Source: an uncultured Neomegalonema sp. (GTDB lineage: Bacteria; Pseudomonadota; Alphaproteobacteria; Rhodobacterales; Rhodobacteraceae). From it: 11,481 nt of DNA. The translations under genes and the position numbers were made by a program. Positions 7,138-11,481 of the stretch are shown piece after piece (position 1 is the first letter of the stretch; each line of letters opens with the position of its first letter). The stretch is from assembly GCA_937927905.1 (NCBI GenBank), contig CALFWP010000030.1, positions 1 through 11,481 of the forward strand. Reading direction: 5' to 3'. The notes beneath the pieces were generated by a model that was given only the letters and a program-made list of their open reading frames with translations, was not told where the DNA came from and ran no database searches.

Positions 7138-7976
7138 CCGTCCAGTACTGCCCGGCGCAGGTCCGTATCCACCACCGGCTCATGCCTGAACCAGGCGACA
7201 AAACCGGGACGCGCCTGATGGAGCAACATTCCAAGGCCATCGACGGTCTTTGCACCCTGTTTACGGGCGCGCTGCAAAAACGGCGTATCAACCGGAGCAT
7301 AAACCGCATCAGTGGCCACAGCACCTTTGTCAAGCCCGCCAAGTGTCAGTGTCAGTGGCGGTCCCCCCGTCATGCCCATGCTTGTCGTATTTACAGCCAA
7401 AGAAACCCCGGACAGGGCGTCATCCGCCTCCGCCCAGTCAACAACAGTGATATGGCCGCCAAGCTCCTCCGCAATGGCCTGCGCCTTTTCCTTCGTACGG
7501 TTGGCCAGACGCAGCTCCGGCACACCGGCATCAAGCAGAGCGGCAACAATCGCCCGCGATGCACCGCCCGCACCCAGCACAGTGACCGGTTTGTCACCGG
7601 CCTGCCAGTCCGGTTGATAACTGCGCAGGTTTTCCATAAACCCAAAACCGTCGGTATTATCGGCAATAATTCCGCGCTCCGGATCAAAAATAAGCGTATT
7701 CGCGGCCCGCAGGCGCCGGGCCTGTTCACTGGCTTCATCTGCAAGATCAAACGCAGCCGTCTTATGCGGGATCGTGACATTGCCGCCGGCAAATCCGATT
7801 TTGTCCAGCATCCGCACCGCGCCTTCAAAATCTTCCGGTGCAATGGGCAAAGCCAGGTAATGTCCGGCCAGCCCGTACCGTTTCAACCAATGACCATGCA
7901 GCACCGGCGAGCGGGTATGTCCGATAGGCCAGCCCGCTACAAAAGCCATAGGCGCAACACCGTGATGTCCACTCAT
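7134..7976 (-). CDS. aroE: Shikimate dehydrogenase (NADP+)
   Basis: This 280-residue enzyme reduces 3-dehydroshikimate to shikimate in aromatic amino acid synthesis. The substrate domain opens with GWPIGHTRSP (15-24). It continues with NVTIPHK, which carries catalytic K72, then N93 in AANT, and catalytic D109 in NTDGFGF. The nucleotide domain has GAGGASRAI (135-143) and ANRTKEK (158-164), the latter with the Arg that prefers NADPH's phosphate. The C-terminal DAVYAPVDTPFL and DGLGMLLHQ segments are also standard. The ATG at 7976 has AGGA 5-6 nt upstream, and the maf stop is only 7 nt away. A later in-frame ATG at residue 10 would cut into the region before the first beta strand and is less likely. 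Confidence 0.97.
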   Translation of the reverse strand: MSGHHGVAPMAFVAGWPIGHTRSPVLHGHWLKRYGLAGHYLALPIAPEDFEGAVRMLDKIGFAGGNVTIPHKTAAFDLADEASEQARRLRAANTLIFDPERGIIADNTDGFGFMENLRSYQPDWQAGDKPVTVLGAGGASRAIVAALLDAGVPELRLANRTKEKAQAIAEELGGHITVVDWAEADDALSGVSLAVNTTSMGMTGGPPLTLTLGGLDKGAVATDAVYAPVDTPFLQRARKQGAKTVDGLGMLLHQARPGFVAWFRHEPVVDTDLRRAVLDG

Positions 7977-7983
7977 TGCGTCC

Positions 7984-8577
7984 TCATTCCATTATCTCCC
8001 CCTCACGCCACAAAGCCGATAGAACATCCAGAAGTGGCAGGCCGAGTATCGAAAAGTAATCCCCTTCGATGGCTCTGAACAATTGCGCGCCATGGCCCTC
8101 AATCTGATAACTGCCGACCGACCACAAAGCCGCTTCTCCGATACCGGCAAGATACCGGTCCATAAATCCGTCGGAAAAATCACGCATGTGTAGTGCCGCT
8201 GATCCTTCTCCCTTCCAAAGAACAGAATCATCACGCATAAGAACGGCAGCACTGATCAGACGGTGCCGGTTTCCGCGCAGCATTTTCATCTGCGCACGCG
8301 CCTCGTCCATCGTTTCTGGCTTGTCATATGTTTCGCCGTTAAATTCCAGCACCTGATCCGCCCCGAGGATCAGACGCCCGGGGTGCTGCTCCGCAACCGC
8401 CTGCGCCTTTTCCGCCGCCAGTGCCATTGCAAGCGCGGAAGCGGATTTTCCGTCACAGCGGAAGATAGCCTTGGTCCGGTTTTCATCCACACAGGACGGA
8501 ATAATCTCCGGGTTCAGCCCCGCATTGCGCAGCATCAGCGCGCGGGTCCTGCTGGAAGATGCCAGAATAAGGCTCAT
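7984..8577 (-). CDS. maf: Maf family nucleoside triphosphate pyrophosphatase
   Basis: This 197-residue enzyme of the Maf/HAM1-type fold hydrolyses non-canonical or modified nucleotides to monophosphates (house-cleaning). Family landmarks are LASSSRTR at 5-12 (phosphate binding), GADQVL with the metal-binding Asp at about residue 73, a following DKP, GSYQIEGHGAQLF, and EGDYFSILGLPL near the end. The DQ pair in the GADQ motif resembles the YceF (m7GTP-preferring) branch more than the YhdE branch, which usually has DT. That suggests, but does not prove, the substrate class. The ATG at 8577 overlaps the ppsR stop (ATGA). The next gene, aroE, begins 7 nt past its stop. Confidence 0.93.
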   Translation of the reverse strand: MSLILASSSRTRALMLRNAGLNPEIIPSCVDENRTKAIFRCDGKSASALAMALAAEKAQAVAEQHPGRLILGADQVLEFNGETYDKPETMDEARAQMKMLRGNRHRLISAAVLMRDDSVLWKGEGSAALHMRDFSDGFMDRYLAGIGEAALWSVGSYQIEGHGAQLFRAIEGDYFSILGLPLLDVLSALWREGEIME

Positions 8578-9404
8578 CGGGACTGCTCTGTTCGGCGCGC
8601 TTCGACCAGTTGCAGGATCGCAGCCGAAGTTTCTTCAATCGAACGTCGGGTAACATCAATAATCGGACACCCGATCTGTTCCATAAGTTGGCGCGCTTCG
8701 ATTACTTCACGCCTGATGGCATCTGGATCGACATAATCCGTTGCCCGGTCATGGCTCAGGGCATCGACACGGTTCTGACGGATCTGCGCCAGACGACCCG
8801 GCTTTGCTGTCAGGCCGACAACGACAGGCCCTGATTTATCCAGCGCCATCAGTGCCGCAGGCGGTTCCCGCCCGGGGATCAGCGGGACATTCGCCGCCTT
8901 AATCCCGCGCACTGCAAGATACACACAGGTTGGGGTCTTGGATGTCCGGCTTACCCCGATCAGAACGGCATCCGCTTCCCGGAGCCGTTCGGACAAGTGA
9001 CCGTCATCATAGGCCATTGCAAAATCAAGCGCCGCAACGCGGGAATAATACCGCTCATCCACCGCATGCTGTGCCCCCGGTCTCATTGCGGCACTAGTTT
9101 CGAAATAAGATGTCAGTGTTGAAATCAGCGGATCAAGAAATGGCACCGCCAAGACACCGATCTCGTGACAACGGCGTTCCAGACGTGCGCGCAGATCGGA
9201 CTCGACCACAGTGTGAAAAACAAGGCCCGGTTCTTCCGCAATCGCATCAAGAGCCTCGTCCAGCGATTCAGGACTGCGAATCATTACATGACGCCGGTAG
9301 CTGACACTCACATCCTTGAACATTGCGACCGTTGCACGCAGGGCCAGCGAGATGGTTTCACCGGTAGAGTCCGAGATCATGTGTATGCGGTGCATATGAG
9401 ACAT
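8574..9404 (-). CDS. ppsR: Pyruvate, water dikinase regulatory protein (DUF299, kinase/pyrophosphorylase)
   Basis: This 276-residue bifunctional regulator has a family role of ADP-dependent phosphorylation (inactivating) and phosphate-dependent dephosphorylation (activating) of a phosphohistidine enzyme, either PEP synthase or pyruvate phosphate dikinase. The N-terminal ISDSTGET (10-17) is the family opening. The P-loop GVSRTSKTPTCVYLA covers 150-164, followed by GIKAANVPL. The distal GLTAKPGRL and DVTRRSIEETSA segments also fit. No target gene is in the window, so the choice between PEP synthase and the dikinase is open. The ATG at 9404 is preferred by convention; an alternative in-frame ATG at 9395 keeps the whole domain. 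The only Shine-Dalgarno-like stretch (CAGGG) sits inside a DnaA-like box. It is the first gene of the operon and the left flank of the predicted origin, as the homologue RP001 is in Rickettsia. Confidence 0.93.
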   Translation of the reverse strand: MSHMHRIHMISDSTGETISLALRATVAMFKDVSVSYRRHVMIRSPESLDEALDAIAEEPGLVFHTVVESDLRARLERRCHEIGVLAVPFLDPLISTLTSYFETSAAMRPGAQHAVDERYYSRVAALDFAMAYDDGHLSERLREADAVLIGVSRTSKTPTCVYLAVRGIKAANVPLIPGREPPAALMALDKSGPVVVGLTAKPGRLAQIRQNRVDALSHDRATDYVDPDAIRREVIEARQLMEQIGCPIIDVTRRSIEETSAAILQLVEARRTEQSR

Positions 9405-9409
9405 AGCCC

Positions 9410-9418
9410 TGTGGATAG
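9410..9418 (-). promoter_or_regulatory. DnaA box candidate CTATCCACA
   Basis: It differs from TTATCCACA only at the first base. It ends 5 nt before the ppsR ATG on the - strand and covers the only Shine-Dalgarno-like bases, so DnaA bound here could affect both origin function and ppsR operon expression. Confidence 0.65.
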
Positions 9419-9447
9419 CGGGAATAACTGCGCTTTCCCAGTCCGAA

Positions 9448-9456
9448 TGTGGATTC
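9448..9456 (-). promoter_or_regulatory. Degenerate DnaA box GAATCCACA overlapping GANTC
   Basis: It keeps the TCCACA core but has two mismatches in the first two positions of TTATCCACA. A GATTC methylation site (9452-9456) lies inside it, so methylation state could influence binding. It is weak as a stand-alone call and gains support from its neighbours. Confidence 0.4.
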
Positions 9457-9582
9457 CATCCCCCTGTTCAGAATTCCGTTCCATGAGTCGTTCTGTCTAT
9501 GCAGTTATCAAAATAGCGATCTGTGAAAAACGGGGATAAAAATAACAAGATGTGTTGCGGTATTTGCTCAATCTGATTTTTA

Positions 9583-9597
9583 TTAACGATTTATTAA
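9583..9597. promoter_or_regulatory. CtrA binding motif TTAA-N7-TTAA (first)
   Basis: TTAA at 9583-9586 and TTAA at 9594-9597 are separated by exactly 7 bases, the full CtrA consensus. CtrA is the alphaproteobacterial response regulator that represses initiation at the Caulobacter origin and controls hemE transcription there. A/T richness raises the chance of random matches, but two exact copies in one origin region are notable. Confidence 0.6.
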
Positions 9598-9603
9598 TCT
9601 CCA

Positions 9604-9618
9604 TGAAAATTTAGTTAA
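9604..9618. promoter_or_regulatory. Degenerate CtrA-like motif TGAA-N7-TTAA
   Basis: It has the same 4-7-4 spacing with one mismatch in the left half. It lies 6 bp from the first perfect motif and so could be a cooperative second site. It is low confidence by itself in such an A/T-rich segment. Confidence 0.25.
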
Positions 9619-9672
9619 TTTATAACACCTCATTGATGTATATCGTATCATAATGGTACATGAATAACTCCG

Positions 9673-9687
9673 TTAACAAAATTTTAA
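9673..9687. promoter_or_regulatory. CtrA binding motif TTAA-N7-TTAA (second)
   Basis: TTAA at 9673-9676 and TTAA at 9684-9687 have exact 7-base spacing. The motif lies 16 bp left of the consensus DnaA box at 9704, close enough for CtrA and DnaA to compete, the arrangement used at the Caulobacter origin. Confidence 0.6.
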
Positions 9688-9703
9688 TGAATATTAATAC
9701 CCG

Positions 9704-9712
9704 TTATCCACA
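9704..9712 (+). promoter_or_regulatory. Consensus DnaA box TTATCCACA
   Basis: It is an exact match to the high-affinity bacterial DnaA box. It lies in the A/T-rich part of the ppsR-hemE gap, with a GATTC methylation site 2 bp away (9715-9719). It is the strongest single initiator site in the window. Confidence 0.8.
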
Positions 9713-9824
9713 GGGATTCATGAACAATTCTAAATTTAAAAATTTCTTTTGAATAAAGAAAAAGAGAACAGATTCTTTATGAACACCTCTTGCGCCAACG
9801 GCAGAAACGCGAAACACAGTATCC

Positions 9825-10856
9825 ATGAAAACAGATGAAAAACTCCTGATCCGTGCCCTGAGGGGTGAAACTCTCAACACACCCCCTGTATGGCTTATGA
9901 GACAGGCAGGACGTTATCTGCCGGAATACAGGGCGACACGGGAAACAGCGGGCGGGTTTTTAAACCTTTGCTACACGCCGGATCATGCAGTGGAAGTCAC
10001 CCTTCAACCGATCCGGCGTTTCGGCTTCGACGCATCTATTCTGTTTTCGGATATTCTTGTGGTGCCTCACGCGATGGGCAGGGATGTCTGGTTTGAAACA
10101 GGTGAGGGACCGCGTCTTAATCCTCTGAGATCTGACGAAGCGTTACCGGTTCTGAACCTTGAGACATTTCATGACCACCTGAAACCGGTTTACGAAACGG
10201 TCGGCCGGCTGCGCGAAGAATTGCCGAAAGAAACAGCACTGATCGGGTTTTCCGGTGCGCCCTGGACTCTGGCAACCTATATGATTGCGGGGCGGGGTAA
10301 GGATGAACAGGCGGCGGCGCGGCGTCTGATGTTTTCCGACCCGCAGCGGTTTTCCGGTCTCATTGATGTTCTGTCGGATGCGGTGTCCCATTATCTGATC
10401 CGGCAAATCGATTCCGGAGCCGAAGCTGTTCAGATTTTTGACAGCTGGGCGAGCGCGCTGGCGCCGAACAGCTTTGATAAATATTGTATTGCGCCGACGG
10501 TCAAAATCGTAAACGCAGTTCGTGTAGCGCATCCGGATACACCGATTATCGGATTTCCGCGCGGTGTCGGCTCTGAATATGCCGATTTCGCCAAGGCAAC
10601 AGGGGTCAACGGCATCAGTCTAGATCAGACGGAATCGCCGGAATGGGCCGCACGGGAAATCCAGTCCCATTGTACAGTTCAGGGTAATCTTGAGCCTATG
10701 CACATGGTCACGGGGGGGGACGCTATGCTTGCCGATATTGATCGGATACTAGAGGCATTGTCCGGCGGCCCGCATATCTTTAATCTGGGGCACGGTATTA
10801 CACCGGATGCGGATACAGCCAATGTTGAAGCTCTTCTGAAACGGATACGCGGATAA
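9825..10856 (+). CDS. hemE: Uroporphyrinogen decarboxylase
   Basis: This 343-residue cytoplasmic enzyme removes four carboxyl groups from uroporphyrinogen III to give coproporphyrinogen III in haem synthesis, without a cofactor. The first signature, PPVWLMRQAGRYLPEYR, spans 20-36 and holds the substrate-binding arginines R26 and R30. FSDILVVP follows with catalytic D76. The second signature, GFSGAPWTLATYMI, spans 141-154 and includes the active-site Tyr. FNLGHGI near the C-terminus carries the conserved His. Length matches the family. The ATG at 9825 has no clear Shine-Dalgarno, although the signature begins only 20 residues in and no better start exists. Its promoter must lie in or beside the predicted origin, so expression could be tied to the CtrA/DnaA sites as in Caulobacter. 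The stop overlaps the hemJ start (TAATG). Confidence 0.98.
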   Translation: MKTDEKLLIRALRGETLNTPPVWLMRQAGRYLPEYRATRETAGGFLNLCYTPDHAVEVTLQPIRRFGFDASILFSDILVVPHAMGRDVWFETGEGPRLNPLRSDEALPVLNLETFHDHLKPVYETVGRLREELPKETALIGFSGAPWTLATYMIAGRGKDEQAAARRLMFSDPQRFSGLIDVLSDAVSHYLIRQIDSGAEAVQIFDSWASALAPNSFDKYCIAPTVKIVNAVRVAHPDTPIIGFPRGVGSEYADFAKATGVNGISLDQTESPEWAAREIQSHCTVQGNLEPMHMVTGGDAMLADIDRILEALSGGPHIFNLGHGITPDADTANVEALLKRIRG

Positions 10857-11287
10857 TGGCGGATTATTATCTCTGGATCAAATGGCTGCATATCATTGCT
10901 GTCATCAGTTGGATGGCCGCGTTACTCTATCTTCCACGTTTGTTTGTTTATCATGTGGAGACATCCTCATCCGAAGTTAAAGCCGAGTATGAGACGGCGG
11001 AGGTCAAACTTCTGCGCCGGATTATGAATCCGGCTATGATCGTTACATGGTTGTCCGGTCTGGCTTTGATCGTTGCGATTGTCGATGTATCTGCCGAGAA
11101 GTGGATTTTTATAAAACTGTTTCTTGTTCTTGCAATGACAGCGTTTCACGGAATGTGCGGGAAGTGGCGTAAACAGCTTGCTGCGGATACCTGTGGAAAA
11201 TCCGGAAAGCAATTCCGTCTTCTGAACGAAGTTCCGACAGTTCTAATGATCGCAATTGTCGGTTTTGTTGTCTTCAAGCCGTTTTAA
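10856..11287 (+). CDS. hemJ: Protoporphyrinogen oxidase HemJ
   Basis: This 143-residue inner-membrane protein is the oxidase type that converts protoporphyrinogen IX to protoporphyrin IX in many Gram-negative bacteria lacking HemG or HemY. The opening KWLHIIAVISWMAALLYLPR (9-28) is the family signature with conserved H12. H33 (FVYH) follows, and the WIFIKLFLVLAMTAFHG segment carries conserved K87 and H98. Four hydrophobic segments are visible, at about 7-30, 59-77, 83-101 and 125-141. The length is typical. Translation starts on the A of the hemE stop (TAATG), so hemE and hemJ are co-translated and both serve the haem pathway. No strong terminator follows. Confidence 0.95.
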   Translation: MADYYLWIKWLHIIAVISWMAALLYLPRLFVYHVETSSSEVKAEYETAEVKLLRRIMNPAMIVTWLSGLALIVAIVDVSAEKWIFIKLFLVLAMTAFHGMCGKWRKQLAADTCGKSGKQFRLLNEVPTVLMIAIVGFVVFKPF

Positions 11288-11302
11288 CGCACTGATAATC
11301 AC

Positions 11303-11332
11303 TTGACACAAATTGTAATTTGAACGTATTTC
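11303..11332 (+). promoter_or_regulatory. Candidate rho promoter
   Basis: A perfect -35 hexamer, TTGACA (11303-11308), lies in the 156-bp gap after hemJ. The best -10 at 18 bp spacing is TATTTC (11327-11332), which matches only the first three positions. Initiation near 11339 would leave an untranslated leader of about 105 nt before the probable rho start. Rho genes commonly have long leaders used for autoregulation, which makes the placement sensible. Confidence 0.4.
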
Positions 11333-11443
11333 CTGTGTCGTTCAGACGCAGTGTTCTGCTGCGGTTAAAGTCTGTATTTTGCCGGCTGCTTTTCTATGCG
11401 GCGGGTTAAAGGCCTCAAAAATCTCCCCGCGAAAGCTAACATT

Positions 11444-11481
11444 ATGGAAATGACGTCCCTGAAGCTTCAGGAACTTAAGGA
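11444..11481 (+). CDS. rho: Probable transcription termination factor Rho (N-terminus only)
   Basis: Only 12 codons are present before the window ends. The reading starts MEMTSLKLQELK from the ATG at 11444. The MKLQELK-like opening resembles the N-terminal domain start of alphaproteobacterial Rho, and hemE-hemJ-rho is the usual order to the right of alphaproteobacterial origins. Rho is the hexameric RNA-dependent ATPase that ends transcription. The second ATG, two codons later, could be the true start, since neither has a clear ribosome-binding site (GAAAG lies about 9 nt from the first). The call rests mainly on synteny. Confidence 0.6.
   Translation, partial: MEMTSLKLQELK

Larger units (their letters stand above)
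9405..9824. other. Predicted chromosomal replication origin (oriC)
   Basis: This 420-bp non-coding gap separates divergent ppsR and hemE, the same flanking pair as at the origins of Caulobacter crescentus and Rickettsia prowazekii. From 9541 to 9780 I count 61 G/C in 240 bases (about 25% G+C), far below the neighbouring genes, so this is a natural duplex-unwinding region. Three sites with the TCCACA DnaA core lie at 9410-9418, 9448-9456 and 9704-9712. Two exact TTAA-N7-TTAA CtrA motifs lie at 9583-9597 and 9673-9687. Four GANTC methylation sites occur at 9452, 9485, 9715 and 9771. Genes on both sides are transcribed outward, co-directional with forks leaving this point. The identification rests on synteny plus motifs; function is not shown. 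Confidence 0.85.

Noticed and set aside
7182..8078. A 298-residue open frame on the + strand across aroE and the end of maf
   Set aside because: It crosses two well-supported genes on the other strand, shows no family motifs and has a basic, shuffled composition typical of antisense frames.
9522..9530. A further DnaA box, TTTTTCACA, on the minus strand
   Set aside because: One mismatch to TTATNCACA, in an A-run where such matches arise easily; not counted among the origin sites.
9541..9780. The low-GC block as horizontally acquired DNA
   Set aside because: It contains no genes, has no mobile-element ends or direct repeats, and sits exactly where the origin is expected by synteny.
9777..9785. 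A further DnaA box, TTATGAACA, on the plus strand
   Set aside because: One mismatch in the normally invariant CACA core, so binding is unlikely to be strong.

Overview
The window looks like chromosomal DNA from an alphaproteobacterium, and it very probably spans the replication origin. The main evidence is gene order. A ppsR-maf-aroE-coaE-dnaQ block runs leftward and a hemE-hemJ-(rho) block runs rightward from one AT-rich gap. This is the arrangement at the chromosomal origins of Caulobacter crescentus and Rickettsia prowazekii, where oriC lies between hemE and the DUF299/RP001-type gene. The gap at 9405-9824 also carries DnaA-box cores, two exact CtrA-type TTAA-N7-TTAA sites and four GANTC (CcrM-type) sites.

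Layout, left to right. 1-121: the end of an unidentified gene, strand unresolved. 406-1551 (+): an orphan class I SAM-dependent methyltransferase-like protein. 1567-2223 (-): a FucA-type class II aldolase. 2348-4381 (-): a fused TRAP transporter permease. 4451-5464 (-): its TAXI-family periplasmic binding protein, with a strong hairpin/U-tract terminator between the two transporter genes. 5670-5744 (-): tRNA-Gly(GCC) with an encoded CCA end. 5834-9404 (-): the tightly packed ppsR-maf-aroE-coaE-dnaQ operon, listed here in transcription order, with ATGA overlaps at three of its four junctions. 9405-9824: candidate oriC. 9825-11287 (+): hemE and hemJ, overlapping as TAATG. 11444 to the edge (+): probable start of rho, behind a long leader.

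How the genes work together. The left arm has an uptake module (TAXI binding protein plus TRAP permease) followed by an aldolase that may act on the imported or a related compound; the substrate is unknown. The operon left of the origin mixes housekeeping functions: control of phosphoenolpyruvate synthesis (PpsR), nucleotide house-cleaning (Maf), shikimate synthesis (AroE), the last step of CoA synthesis (CoaE) and replication proofreading (DnaQ). The right side has two haem-pathway enzymes (HemE, HemJ) and then Rho. All origin-proximal genes are transcribed away from the origin, in the direction of fork movement. The methyltransferase at 406-1551 is the only left-arm gene pointing towards it.

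I did not find a convincing undescribed multigene system. The most informative non-coding signal is the origin. The next most interesting items are the methyltransferase-like orphan, the attenuated TAXI-TRAP/aldolase cluster with its palindromic upstream sites, and the DnaA-like box almost touching the ppsR start.
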